A stretch of 64,000 bases of DNA from contig JASJAU010000010.1 of NCBI GenBank assembly GCA_030066855.1, forward strand, positions 1 through 64,000, in the 5' to 3' direction. The notes beneath the pieces are model-generated. The model saw nothing but the letters and a program-made list of their open reading frames with translations. It made no database searches and had not been told where the DNA came from. Within the stretch, counting starts at the first letter, position 1. Every line of letters begins with the position of its first letter. Source of the stretch: Paracoccaceae bacterium (lineage in GTDB: Bacteria > Pseudomonadota > Alphaproteobacteria > Rhodobacterales > Rhodobacteraceae). Both the position numbers and the translations under genes were made by a program. Shown here one piece after another: positions 16,028 to 25,029 of this stretch.

Positions 16028-17473
16028 CTATTCGGGGTCGGAGGGCAGAATCAAGCGCTCATCACAAGGCGCCACGCGGAGGATATTGGTTGTGCCGGAT
16101 TTGCCGAAGGGAACGCCGGCGGTGACGACAAGCTGATCGTGCGGATCGGCGAAGCCTTCCGACTGGGTGGCGCGGGCGGCGTTGATAACCGCCGTTTTGA
16201 AGCGGTCGACGTCGCCGGTCTTCACGCAATGCAGTCCCCAACTCAGGCTCAGCCGTCGAGCTGCTGTGATTTGGGAGGTCATCGCGATGATAGGCACCTT
16301 GGGGCGCTCGCGGGCGACCAGGAGCGCCGTCTTGCCGCTTTCGGTGTAGCAGCAGATGACCTTGATATCGGCGGTCTCAGCGATCTCGCGCGCGGCGGAG
16401 ACGATGCCGTCGGCGACCGATTGCTTCGGTCCGCCCCGGCTGGCCGCCGAGACCTCGAGGTAGGTCGGGTCGCTCTCGACCTCCTGCGCGACGGCGTGCA
16501 TCGTGTTGACCGCCTCAATCGGGTAGCTGCCCGCGGCGCTTTCGGCGGAAAGCATGACCGCGTCGGTCCCCTCATAGATCGCCGCCGCCACGTCCGAGAC
16601 CTCGGCGCGGGTCGGCACCGGGCTTTCGATCATCGATTCGAGCATCTGCGTGGCCACGATTACAGGCTTCGCCGCCGCGCGGCACTTGCGCACCAGACGC
16701 TTCTGGATTGGGGGCACATTCTGCACCGGCAGCTCCACGCCCAAATCGCCCCGCGCCACCATGATCCCGTCGGAGACGGCGAGGATGTCATCGAAGGCTT
16801 TGACCGCCGCCGGCTTTTCGATCTTCGAGAGGATCGCGGCGCGCCCTTGCGCCAGCTCGCGCGCCTCAGCCACGTCGGCCGAGCGCTGAACGAAAGACAG
16901 CGCCAGCCAGTCGACGCCCAGGCGGCAGACGAATTCCAGGTCCTTGCGGTCCTTCTCGGAAAGCGCGGCGACCGGCAGGACGACATCCGGCACATTGACG
17001 CCCTTGCGGTTCGAGATAACGCCGCCGACCAGAACTTCGCAGTCGGCGAAGTCCGGGCCGCAATCCTTGACCTTCAGCCGGATCTTGCCGTCGTTCACCA
17101 AGAGATGCGCGCCGGGCTCCAGCGCCTCGAAGATCTCCGCATGCGGGAGCGAGACGCGGGTCGCATCACCGGGACCGCCGTCAAGATCGAGCCGGAAGTC
17201 CTGTCCGACCTCCAGATCCGCATCCCCGCTTTCGAATTCGCCCACGCGCAGTTTCGGGCCCTGCAGGTCGGCGAGAATGCCGATCGGGCGTCCAGTGTCG
17301 CGCTCGACCTCGCGGATGATCCTGTGCCGCTCGCCGATCTCAGCGTGCTTGCCATGGCTCATGTTCAATCGGAACACGTCGGCGCCCGCTTCGAAGAGCC
17401 CGCGAATCGTCTCGTAGTCGCTTGAGGCGGGTCCCAGCGTGGCAACGACTTTTACATTGCGAAGGCGGCGCAT
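16028..17473 (-). CDS. pyk: Pyruvate kinase
   Basis: 481 residues. MRRLRNVKVVATLGPASS opens the barrel. FRLNMSHG, the catalytic-lysine stretch ILSKIEKPAAV, MVARGDLGVELP and the signature TQMLESMIESPVPTRAEVSDVA follow, with a C-terminal allosteric domain. It converts phosphoenolpyruvate and ADP to pyruvate and ATP. I chose the ATG at 17473 because GGGGGAC lies in front of it; a second in-frame ATG is 7 codons upstream (17494). Confidence 0.96.
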   Translation of the reverse strand: MRRLRNVKVVATLGPASSDYETIRGLFEAGADVFRLNMSHGKHAEIGERHRIIREVERDTGRPIGILADLQGPKLRVGEFESGDADLEVGQDFRLDLDGGPGDATRVSLPHAEIFEALEPGAHLLVNDGKIRLKVKDCGPDFADCEVLVGGVISNRKGVNVPDVVLPVAALSEKDRKDLEFVCRLGVDWLALSFVQRSADVAEARELAQGRAAILSKIEKPAAVKAFDDILAVSDGIMVARGDLGVELPVQNVPPIQKRLVRKCRAAAKPVIVATQMLESMIESPVPTRAEVSDVAAAIYEGTDAVMLSAESAAGSYPIEAVNTMHAVAQEVESDPTYLEVSAASRGGPKQSVADGIVSAAREIAETADIKVICCYTESGKTALLVARERPKVPIIAMTSQITAARRLSLSWGLHCVKTGDVDRFKTAVINAARATQSEGFADPHDQLVVTAGVPFGKSGTTNILRVAPCDERLILPSDPE

Positions 17474-17577
17474 CGGCCCTGTCCCCCATGTCATCCCGGT
17501 CGGCTTGGGACCCTATTGCCGTAAATGTTAGCGCGTGACAACTGGCGCTTTCCCGCCGGTGCGGATAGAGACGGCGG

Positions 17578-18339
17578 ATGGAGAACGTCACACGCGAGAT
17601 GGCCTGGGCGCCCGTCCATGTTCTGGGCGAGGACCGGTCGTCGCGCTGGCTGATCATCTGCGATCACGCAACGAACCGCGTGCCCGATTGGGTTGCGGGC
17701 GGGGATTTGGGGATCAGCCCCGAGGACATGGCGCGGCACATCGCCTTCGACGTGGGGGCCTCAGGCGTGGCCATCCGGCTGGCCGAGCGGTTGTCGGCGC
17801 CGGTCGTTCTCTCGAACTTCTCGCGGCTCGTCATCGACCCGAACCGGGGCGAGGACGACCCGACCCTGCTCATGCGGCTCTATGACGGGACAATCATTCC
17901 GGCGAACCGCCACGCGGGGGAGGAGGAACGCGAACTGCGCCTGAACCGCTGTTACCGGCCCTACCACGACGCCGTCGCCAGAATGGCCGCGCGACGGAGC
18001 GACACGGCGATCATCTCGGTTCATTCGTTCACACGGCAGTTTCGCGGCCGTCAGCATCGGCCCTGGCATACGGGACTGCTCTATGGCGAGGACGAGCGGC
18101 TCTCCTTACCGCTTTTGCATCTCTTGCGGCAGGAGCCGGGTCTGATCGTCGGTGCGAACGAGCCCTATTCGGGTCGGCTCAAGGGCGACACGATGGACCG
18201 GCACGCGATTGAAACCGGGCGGCAGAACACTTTGATCGAGGTGAGAAACGACCTAATCGCGGATGACGCCGGTCAGGTCGCCTGGGCGGATCGCTTCGCG
18301 CGGCTCTTGCCCGAGGCGTTGGAGATGGCGGAAGCCTGA
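17578..18339 (+). CDS. N-formylglutamate amidohydrolase family protein
   Basis: 253 residues. The motif ICDHATNRVPDW near the N-terminus, NFSRLVIDPNRG and IISVHSFTRQF are characteristic of the FGase (HutG-like) zinc hydrolase family. Family knowledge: some members release formate from N-formylglutamate in histidine breakdown; others have uncertain substrates. No hut genes are nearby, so the substrate is not assigned. The DUF1244 gene follows by 9 bp and is likely cotranscribed. Confidence 0.85.
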   Translation: MENVTREMAWAPVHVLGEDRSSRWLIICDHATNRVPDWVAGGDLGISPEDMARHIAFDVGASGVAIRLAERLSAPVVLSNFSRLVIDPNRGEDDPTLLMRLYDGTIIPANRHAGEEERELRLNRCYRPYHDAVARMAARRSDTAIISVHSFTRQFRGRQHRPWHTGLLYGEDERLSLPLLHLLRQEPGLIVGANEPYSGRLKGDTMDRHAIETGRQNTLIEVRNDLIADDAGQVAWADRFARLLPEALEMAEA

Positions 18340-18348
18340 GGAGGACAG

Positions 18349-18642
18349 ATGGACGACCAGACGCGACTTGAGCTTGAGGCGGCGGCCTTCCGGCGGCTTA
18401 AAAGGCATCTGATGGAAGAGCGGCTCGACGTGCAGAACATCGACATGATGAATCTCGCCGGGTTCTGCCGGAACTGCCTGAGCCGCTGGTATCAAGAGGC
18501 GGCGGCGGAGCGCGGCATCGACATGTCGAAGGAAGAAGGCCGCGAGGCGTTCTACGGCATGCCCTACGACGACTGGAAAGCGCGGTATCAGACCGAGGCG
18601 ACCGAAGAGCAGAAGACGGCCTTTGCCAAGAGCCACGGCTGA
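18349..18642 (+). CDS. DUF1244 domain-containing protein
   Basis: 97 residues. The sequence around MNLAGFCRNCLSRWYQEAA and GREAFYGMPYDDWKARYQ is the DUF1244 signature, a small all-helical dimeric protein conserved in proteobacteria whose function is unknown. Two Cys in FCRNC could bind a metal. GGAGG lies just before the ATG. It converges with the GGDEF/EAL gene, with 4 bp between stops. Confidence 0.88.
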   Translation: MDDQTRLELEAAAFRRLKRHLMEERLDVQNIDMMNLAGFCRNCLSRWYQEAAAERGIDMSKEEGREAFYGMPYDDWKARYQTEATEEQKTAFAKSHG

Positions 18643-18646
18643 CGGC

Positions 18647-20818
18647 TCACGCGAGCCGCGAAGTTATGCGGGGCGGGCGCGGATAGCTGAACTCGAACCG
18701 CGCGATAAGATCGGCGAGCGGCGCCGGCCGGGCGATATGATAGCCTTGGAGCCGGTCGCAGCCTAGACTGGCGAGAATTTCCGAATGCGCCTGCGTCTCA
18801 ACGCCCTCGGCAGTGACGCCGATATTCAGGGCGTGCCCGATATCGACGATGGAGCGCACCAGCCTACGGGACCGCTTGTCCGACACGATCGGCGCGACCA
18901 GCCGCCGGTCGATCTTCAGGCGGTCTGGCGAGATTTTTTGCAGCGCCACGATTGACGCCCGCCCGGAGCCGAAGTCATCAACCTCGATGGTCACCCCCGC
19001 GTCGCGGATCGCGTCGAGCTGCATGAGAAAGGCCTCCTCCCCCTCGTCGAGATAGATGGTCTCCAGCAGCTCGAACGCCACCGGACCGCTGTAGGCGGAG
19101 GCCGCTTTGGCAGCTTTCAGGATGTTCGGCCCCATTACGCGGCTTTGCCCCACGTTCAGGGCGAGGCCCGGCGAGTCGCCGTAGGGAAAGGCGCCTTGGC
19201 ACTCGTCCAGGGCCTTATCGAAGATCATACCGTCAATCAGGTGCAGGACGTTCAACTCCTCAGCCGCGCTCAAGAACGCATCGGGTCCTAAAATCCCGCG
19301 TGTAGGGTGGCGCCAGCGAGCCAGCGCCTTGAGCACAACGACGCGGTCGGAGCCTGCGTCGAGCTGGGGCTGAAAGAACGGCACGAACTCCGATTTCTCC
19401 AATCCCCTCAGGATATCGTCTGAGAGAACCTTCTGCGCCCGCATCCTGTCGGCATCGTCCTGCTCGAAACAGGCGACCCGCGCCCGGCCGCGATCTTTTG
19501 CCTTGTAAAGGGCGATATCGGCGTCGGTGAGGAGGTCGTCGAAGTTCGAGAGTGGCGTCCGCGCCACCCCGACGCTCGCCCCGATCCGCAGCTCTTTCCC
19601 CCGAAACGGCACCGGGCGCGCCAGATCAGCGACGATCCTTTCGGCCAGACGCTCCGGCCCGACGTCGCCCAGCCGGCAGCGCGTCAGAACGATGAATTCG
19701 TCGCCGCCGATCCGGGCGACCAGCTCGGCCTCCTCCGCCACGCGTTTGAGACGGCCCGCGACGTGGATCAAAACGTGATCCCCGGCGGCATGACCCATGG
19801 TGTCGTTGATGTGCTTGAACCGGTCGAAGTCGATCTGGAGCGCGGCCACCCCTTCGTCCCAACCCGTCTCCTGCCGCGCGAGCGCCGTCAGGCGTTCGGT
19901 CAGAAGGCGCCGGTTCGGCATGCCGGTCAGATCGTCGTGAAGCGCCTGCTGCCGGATGTCGTCGTTGGCCAGCTCCAATTGCGCCGCGTAGTTCTCAAGC
20001 TTGGCGCGCTGGCGTTCCAATTCGGTCACGTCCATCGTCAGGACAAGGGTGTCGCCATTCGGCGCCGAATGGCTGTTGGCATTAAAGACCCGCCCATCGG
20101 TGTACTCGGTGCGGTGGCGGATCGGTCCGGCGCGGAGTTCGGCGATGGCCTGCCGGCGCCATGCCTCCTCCCGCCCGATCGCATCGACGAATTGCCCGCC
20201 TCGCGACGCCTCGCTGAGAACGTCTTCGACGGGGGTGCCGACCGCGACCTCCCCGTCGCGGCCCAGAAGCCTGGGGGCGAAGGCGCTGTTGCAGGTGACG
20301 AGCCGGAACTCCTTGTCCCAGATCGCGACCGGATCAGGCATGGCGTTGATGGCGTTGAGCAAGCGCGCCTGCGCCGCTATCGCCTCATCAAGCAGCGCGG
20401 CGTTCTCGGCGACGGCCTTCTCAGCCCTGCGCTCTCGAGTTTTCAAAGCCGTCAGGTCCCGGTAGATCGCGGCCGAGAATCTTCCCCGGCTCTCGTTGCT
20501 GACAGCCGCCGCAACCGACATGCTGACCCAGATCGCACTACCGTCCTTGTGTCTGGCATAGGCTTCGGCGTTGAAGACCATGTCGCCGCTGTCAAAACGG
20601 TCCTTCGCGACTTCAATTATTTCATCAAGCGGGTCCGGATGGAGTGTCGCCTGTGGGGCCTTGCCCAGGATCTCTTCTTCCGAATAGCCGAACAAACAAG
20701 TGAAGGCCGGATTGATCCACACGATCCGGGCGTACTCATCCTCCCACTTTCGGAAGCTCACTCCGATGGCGTCGCCCGACAGGTACGCGAAGTTCTGTAG
20801 GAAATCATCAAGGGTCAT
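18647..20818 (-). CDS. PAS-PAS-GGDEF-EAL protein with degenerate EAL motif
   Basis: 723 residues without membrane segments. A PAS domain (about 5-125), a short coiled coil, a second PAS-like domain (150-270) and another coiled coil lead to GGDEF (295-450), whose motif GGDEF at 371-375 is intact; there is no RxxD inhibitory site before it. The EAL domain (470-715) reads KAL at 497-499, so the first metal-binding Glu is Lys. Other EAL motifs remain (LALNVG, FELLETI, VDDFGSG, LKIDRR, TAEGVET). Likely an active diguanylate cyclase with an impaired phosphodiesterase. Confidence 0.93.
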   Translation of the reverse strand: MTLDDFLQNFAYLSGDAIGVSFRKWEDEYARIVWINPAFTCLFGYSEEEILGKAPQATLHPDPLDEIIEVAKDRFDSGDMVFNAEAYARHKDGSAIWVSMSVAAAVSNESRGRFSAAIYRDLTALKTRERRAEKAVAENAALLDEAIAAQARLLNAINAMPDPVAIWDKEFRLVTCNSAFAPRLLGRDGEVAVGTPVEDVLSEASRGGQFVDAIGREEAWRRQAIAELRAGPIRHRTEYTDGRVFNANSHSAPNGDTLVLTMDVTELERQRAKLENYAAQLELANDDIRQQALHDDLTGMPNRRLLTERLTALARQETGWDEGVAALQIDFDRFKHINDTMGHAAGDHVLIHVAGRLKRVAEEAELVARIGGDEFIVLTRCRLGDVGPERLAERIVADLARPVPFRGKELRIGASVGVARTPLSNFDDLLTDADIALYKAKDRGRARVACFEQDDADRMRAQKVLSDDILRGLEKSEFVPFFQPQLDAGSDRVVVLKALARWRHPTRGILGPDAFLSAAEELNVLHLIDGMIFDKALDECQGAFPYGDSPGLALNVGQSRVMGPNILKAAKAASAYSGPVAFELLETIYLDEGEEAFLMQLDAIRDAGVTIEVDDFGSGRASIVALQKISPDRLKIDRRLVAPIVSDKRSRRLVRSIVDIGHALNIGVTAEGVETQAHSEILASLGCDRLQGYHIARPAPLADLIARFEFSYPRPPRITSRLA

Positions 20819-20891
20819 CTGGGCCTGGCACGTCGTACGGGCGCCGTGCCTAACGAACCCGGATTGATTGCCGGTTAACCCACCGACGCCT

Positions 20892-21752
20892 CTAGATGGC
20901 CGATTTCATACTTTCGTCGAGATAGATCTCCCGCAGCCGGGTTGCGACCGGACCGGGGGCGCCGTCTCCGAGAGGCGTCTCGTCGATCTCCACCACGGGC
21001 ATCACGAAGGCGGATGCCGAGGTGATGAAAGCTTCGTCCGCCGACTTGGCCTCGTCGATGGTGAAGGCGCGCTCTTCCACCTCCATCTGCGCCTCGCGGG
21101 CGAAGCGCAACACGGCCGCGCGCGTAATCCCGTGCAGGATTTCGTTGGACAGGTGCCGCGTGACGATCTTGCCGTCCTTGACGATGTAGGCGTTGTTCGA
21201 CGTCCCCTCGGTTACATGAGCGTCTTCGATCATCCAGGCGTCGTCCTTCCCTGCCGCCATCGCCATCATCTTGCCCATCGATGGATAGAGGAGCTGAACC
21301 GTCTTAATGTCGCGCCGTGACCAGCGCAGATCGGGAACGGAGATGATCTTCACACCCTTGGCCGCCGCCGGGCTGTTCGCGATCGACTTCGCCTGGGTGA
21401 ACAGGACCAGTGTTGACGGCACCTCATCCGGGTTCGGGAAGACGAAGTCACGGTCGCCTTCGGAACCGCGCGTGATCTGCAGATAGATCGTACCCTCGAC
21501 AAGTTCGTTGCGGTCAAGCAGCTCCCGATGGATCGCCAGAAGCTCATCCGTCGTCACGGGCGCCGCCATGCCAAGCTCGTCCAGCGAGCGTTTCAGCCGG
21601 GTCGCGTGCCCCTCGAAGTCAATGAGCTTGCCGTCGAGCACGCTCGTCACCTCGTAGACGCCATCGGCGAAGAGGAACCCGCGGTCGAAGACCGAGACCC
21701 TGGCCTCCTCTTCGGGCACGTAGTCTCCGTTGACATAGACGATGCGTGACAT
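20892..21752 (-). CDS. D-amino-acid transaminase
   Basis: 286 residues, a class IV PLP enzyme. It begins MSRIVYVNGDYVPEEEA, and the PLP lysine lies in RRDIKTVQLLYPS. FDRGFLFADGVYEV, VTEGTSNNAYIV and EIYLDESMKSA support the D-amino-acid transaminase branch over branched-chain transaminases. It would move amino groups between D-amino acids and 2-oxoacids, yielding D-Glu or D-Ala. AAAGGA precedes the ATG. It is the third gene after dgcN-dgcA on the same strand, 69 bp from dgcA. Confidence 0.9.
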   Translation of the reverse strand: MSRIVYVNGDYVPEEEARVSVFDRGFLFADGVYEVTSVLDGKLIDFEGHATRLKRSLDELGMAAPVTTDELLAIHRELLDRNELVEGTIYLQITRGSEGDRDFVFPNPDEVPSTLVLFTQAKSIANSPAAAKGVKIISVPDLRWSRRDIKTVQLLYPSMGKMMAMAAGKDDAWMIEDAHVTEGTSNNAYIVKDGKIVTRHLSNEILHGITRAAVLRFAREAQMEVEERAFTIDEAKSADEAFITSASAFVMPVVEIDETPLGDGAPGPVATRLREIYLDESMKSAI

Positions 21753-21821
21753 GGCGCTGTCCTTTCCTGTTCGCGCATGACGTGCCGCGCGACCGGCGGG
21801 AGGTCAAGGCCGTCGTGCCGT

Positions 21822-22787
21822 CTAACCCCAAAGCCTCGCGTCGGGCGGGTGCAGACCGCTTTCGTCGTAGGTCAATGCGGGCGAGCGATCCTCTGAGAGC
21901 AAAAGCGGACCATCCAGGTCGACGAACTCGGCGTCCTGCGCGACCAGAACAGCGGGCGCCATGGCGAGCGAGGTGCCGACCATGCAGCCGACCATGATCT
22001 TGTAGCCTTCCGCCCGCGCCGCGTCGCGGAGCGCGAGCGCTTCGGTCAGGCCGCCGGTCTTGTCGAGCTTGATGTTCACCACATCGTATTTGCCGCTGAG
22101 ACCAGGGAGAGACGCGCGGTCATGGCAACTTTCGTCGGCGCAGACCGGCAGCGGGCGTTCCATTTCGGCCAGCAGATCGTCCTGACCGGCGGGCAGCGGT
22201 TGTTCGACGAGAAGGACGCCAAGCCGGACGAGATGCGGCGCGAGTTCGGAATAGACCTCCGCCGTCCAGCCCTCGTTCGCATCGACAATGATCGGGGTGT
22301 CCGGCGCGCCCTCGCGCACCTCCTCAAGCCGCGCCATATCTGCCTCACCACCGAGCTTGATCTTCAGAAGCGGTCTTCCCGCGTTCTTCGCCGCGGCGCT
22401 CCGCATCTCGTCAGGTGCGGCGAGCGAGAGCGTGAAGGCCGTTTGGACCGGCCGCGGGGCCGGCTCAGAGGCCAGGTCCCAGAACCGGCGCCCTGCGCTC
22501 TTCGCCTCAAGATCCCAAAGGGCGCAATCCACAGCGTTTCGCGCTGCGCCTGGCGGGAGAGCGTTTTGAAGCTTGGTTCTCGAGATTTCATCGGGGAGAT
22601 CGCCAATCTGGTCGATCACGCTGTCGATCGATTCGCCATACCGCGCATAGGGCACGCACTCGCCCCATCCTCGCTGGCTTTGCTGCTGCACCTCTGCGGT
22701 CACCACCTCCGCCCGGTCGCGCGAGCCGCGTGAGATCGTGAAGGTCTCTCGCAGGAGGAAGCTCTCGGTTTTGGCGCTGATCGTCAT
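21822..22787 (-). CDS. dgcA: N-acetyl-D-glutamate racemase DgcA (enolase superfamily)
   Basis: 321 residues of the muconate-lactonizing/Ala-Glu epimerase branch of the enolase superfamily. Catalytic lysines lie in LLKIKLGG and NIKLDKTGG; metal ligands lie in IIVDANEGW, LVEQPLP and CADESCHD. Older annotation would call it dipeptide epimerase. Adjacency to the DUF1611 gene (18 bp) identifies the DgcN-DgcA pair, which in marine Proteobacteria is reported to degrade D-glutamate: DgcN acetylates it and DgcA inverts the acetylated product. Substrate assignment here rests on this context. Confidence 0.85.
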   Translation of the reverse strand: MTISAKTESFLLRETFTISRGSRDRAEVVTAEVQQQSQRGWGECVPYARYGESIDSVIDQIGDLPDEISRTKLQNALPPGAARNAVDCALWDLEAKSAGRRFWDLASEPAPRPVQTAFTLSLAAPDEMRSAAAKNAGRPLLKIKLGGEADMARLEEVREGAPDTPIIVDANEGWTAEVYSELAPHLVRLGVLLVEQPLPAGQDDLLAEMERPLPVCADESCHDRASLPGLSGKYDVVNIKLDKTGGLTEALALRDAARAEGYKIMVGCMVGTSLAMAPAVLVAQDAEFVDLDGPLLLSEDRSPALTYDESGLHPPDARLWG

Positions 22788-22805
22788 GGTTGACGGTGAG
22801 CCTTG

Positions 22806-23810
22806 CTAGGAAATGGACTGAAGCGCGTCGACCAGCCGTCCCGCCCCATGACGGAACGGATCGACGGTCGGCAGCTGCATGCGCGCCTCAATCTCATCGC
22901 AGACCTGCCGCGCCTCCGCGTCATTAAGCGCTTTCGTGTTGACCGAAACGCCCGCGATCACGGCTGACGGGTTGGCGATCCGGGCGAGCGGCAGGGCCAT
23001 GTCGCGAAGCGACTCGAGGCTTGGGATGCCAAAATCCGGCAACCCGCGCATATGTGTCCGGGTCGGCTCATGCGCGAGGATCAGCGCGTCTGGTTGGCCG
23101 CCGTGGATCAATGCCATGGTCACGCCGGAAAAGGAGACATGCCAAAGGCTCCCCTGCCCCTCGATATGGTCCCAATGGTCCTCGTCACTGTCGGGTGTCA
23201 GCCATTCCACGGCACCGGCCATGAAGTCGGCGACCACGGCGTCCAGCGGGATGCCCTGCCCGGTGATCAGAATGCCCGTTTGCCCTGTCGGTCGGAAGCT
23301 TGATTTCATGCCCCGCGACCGCATCTCGGCGTCCATGGCGAGCCCGGTGTACATCTTACCGACCGAGCAGTCGGTACCCACCGCCAGAACGCGCTTGCCC
23401 CGACGCCTCTTCCCGTTCGCAATCGGGAAGTTCTCACCGGGCTCGCGCACGTCGTGGAGTTGGCGGCCATAGGCCTTTGCGGCAGCGACAATGCGAGGCT
23501 CTTCCCGCAGGAGGTTGTGGAGGCCGCTGGCGATGTCGTAGCCGATCTCCAGCGCTTCGCTCAGAACGTCGAGCCAAGCCTCCGAAATAACGCCGCCCCG
23601 GTTCGCAACGCCGATGACGAGCGTTCGGGCGCCTTTCTCGTAAGCCTCGGCAAGCGACATGTCGGTCGCGCCGACGTCGGCGTTGCAGCCTTCCATGCGA
23701 AGCTGGCCGACAACGTTCTCCGGCCGCCAGTCCTGAATGCCCTGCGCGACTTTGGCGGCAAGCTGGTCCGGCGCGTCGCCGAGAAACAGAAGGTAGGGTG
23801 TGCGAATCAT
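22806..23810 (-). CDS. dgcN: D-glutamate N-acetyltransferase DgcN (DUF1611)
   Basis: 334 residues from MIRTPYLLFLGDA; an open frame continues upstream to 24020 but crosses the intergenic region and lacks a ribosome site. An N-terminal Rossmann-like domain precedes a P-loop-like GTDCSVGKMYTGLAMD and the DUF1611 features FRPTGQTGILITGQGIPLDA and HWDHIEGQGSLWHVSF. Family knowledge: DgcN acetylates D-glutamate in the first step of a D-Glu catabolic route. It heads the operon dgcN-dgcA-transaminase and is divergent from mcl1. Confidence 0.87.
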   Translation of the reverse strand: MIRTPYLLFLGDAPDQLAAKVAQGIQDWRPENVVGQLRMEGCNADVGATDMSLAEAYEKGARTLVIGVANRGGVISEAWLDVLSEALEIGYDIASGLHNLLREEPRIVAAAKAYGRQLHDVREPGENFPIANGKRRRGKRVLAVGTDCSVGKMYTGLAMDAEMRSRGMKSSFRPTGQTGILITGQGIPLDAVVADFMAGAVEWLTPDSDEDHWDHIEGQGSLWHVSFSGVTMALIHGGQPDALILAHEPTRTHMRGLPDFGIPSLESLRDMALPLARIANPSAVIAGVSVNTKALNDAEARQVCDEIEARMQLPTVDPFRHGAGRLVDALQSIS

Positions 23811-23848
23811 GTGGGCCCCCGATTGGTTCAACGGAGTATCCGCGTTCC

Positions 23849-23868
23849 AATGCGAAACCGTTTGCGAA
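23849..23868. promoter_or_regulatory. TTTGCAAA-like repeat pair, candidate PccR/ScfR-type site (dgcN-proximal)
   Basis: AATGCGAA-ACCG-TTTGCGAA has two similar octamers separated by four bases, the 8-4-8 layout described for TTTGCAAA-N4-TTTGCAAA sites of short-chain fatty acyl regulators in Rhodobacter. It lies about 40 bp upstream of dgcN. Inference from pattern only. Confidence 0.4.
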
Positions 23869-23909
23869 TTCTCGCGTTCAGGCCGTCTACGCAGGACAGA
23901 ATTGCGCGA

Positions 23910-23929
23910 CTTGCAAGAATTGTCGCAAA
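23910..23929. promoter_or_regulatory. TTTGCAAA-like repeat pair, candidate PccR/ScfR-type site (central)
   Basis: CTTGCAAG-AATT-GTCGCAAA is a second 8-4-8 element, 140 bp before mcl1 and 100 bp before dgcN. Each octamer departs from TTTGCAAA at two positions. It sits 61 bp from the first element, about six helical turns. Confidence 0.45.
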
Positions 23930-24069
23930 TTCTTCTCCAAGCGCCTGCCTTGCCGGCACAGTCTTGTTGGATCGCGACCGACAGGTTTGCTGCAAGTGCG
24001 AAAGCCCTTGCATGCCGCACCGCAACATTCTACCCAGCCGACACCTGATATGCGAAAGAAAGTTGCGTC

Positions 24070-25029
24070 ATGTCCTTCCGCGTCCAACCCGCCGCCCCGG
24101 CCCGTCCGAACCGTTGCCAGCTCTTCGGCCCCGGATCACGGCCTGCCATTTTCGAGAAGATGGCGGCAGGCGCGGCGGACGTTATCAACCTGGATCTCGA
24201 GGACTCCGTCGCGCCGGACGATAAGGCCGAGGCGAGGGCGAACATCATCGCGGCGACCCATGATATTGACTGGGGCGGCAAGTACCTATCCGTACGGATC
24301 AACGGGCTCGACACGCCCCACTGGTACCGCGATGTGGTGGACGTTCTGGAGAGCGCCTCCGACAGCCTCGCCCAAATCATGATCCCGAAGGTGGGGAGCG
24401 CCGCCGATGTCTACGCCGTCGACGCATTGGTCACGGCAGTGGAGGCGGCGAAAGGCCGGACCCGTCCGATCTCGTTAGAGGTCATCATTGAGACCGCCGC
24501 GGGCATCGCGCATGTCGAAGAGATTGCCGCGTCCTCCCCACGCCTTCAGGCGATGAGCCTGGGCGCGGCCGACTTCGCGGCGTCAATGGGCATGCAGACG
24601 ACCGGCATCGGCGGCACGCAGGAAAACTATTATATGCACCGGGACGGCGAGAAGTACTGGTCCGATCCGTGGCATTGGGCGCAGGCCGCCATCGTCGCCG
24701 CCTGCCGAACGCATGGCGTCCTGCCGGTCGACGGGCCCTTCGGCGACTTCTCAGACGACGAGGGCTTCCGCGCGCAGGCCAGGCGGTCGGCGACTCTTGG
24801 CATGGTCGGGAAATGGGCCATTCACCCAAAGCAGGTGGCGCTTGCGAACGAGGTATTCACGCCGTCCGACGAGGCGGTGTCGGAGGCGCGGGAGATTCTC
24901 GCGGCCATGGATGAGGCGCAGAAATCCGGCGCGGGCGCGGCGGTCTACAAGGGTCGGCTGGTCGACATCGCGAGCGTGCGGCAGGCGGAGGTGATCGTTC
25001 GTCAGGCCGAGATGATTGAGGCTGGCTAG
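24070..25029 (+). CDS. mcl1: L-malyl-CoA/beta-methylmalyl-CoA lyase
   Basis: 319 residues, HpcH/HpaI (citrate-lyase beta-like) family. The start, with [18 protein letters not shown] and [18 protein letters not shown], closely matches Rhodobacter sphaeroides Mcl1. Metal-binding and catalytic stretches [11 protein letters not shown] and [12 protein letters not shown], and the C-terminal [19 protein letters not shown], are present. It cleaves beta-methylmalyl-CoA to glyoxylate and propionyl-CoA and condenses glyoxylate with acetyl-CoA in the ethylmalonyl-CoA pathway. The upstream region holds TTTGCAAA-like repeats. The stop is shared in a CTAG with accA. Confidence 0.95.
   Translation: MSFRVQPAAPARPNRCQLFGPGSRPAIFEKMAAGAADVINLDLEDSVAPDDKAEARANIIAATHDIDWGGKYLSVRINGLDTPHWYRDVVDVLESASDSLAQIMIPKVGSAADVYAVDALVTAVEAAKGRTRPISLEVIIETAAGIAHVEEIAASSPRLQAMSLGAADFAASMGMQTTGIGGTQENYYMHRDGEKYWSDPWHWAQAAIVAACRTHGVLPVDGPFGDFSDDEGFRAQARRSATLGMVGKWAIHPKQVALANEVFTPSDEAVSEAREILAAMDEAQKSGAGAAVYKGRLVDIASVRQAEVIVRQAEMIEAG

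Noticed and set aside
16139..17425. 428-codon open frame opposite pyk
   Set aside because: Shadow of pyruvate kinase; no ribosome site or recognisable motif.
23811..24020. N-terminal extension of dgcN to 24020
   Set aside because: It covers the regulatory intergenic region with the TTTGCAAA-like repeats and matches no DUF1611 sequence.
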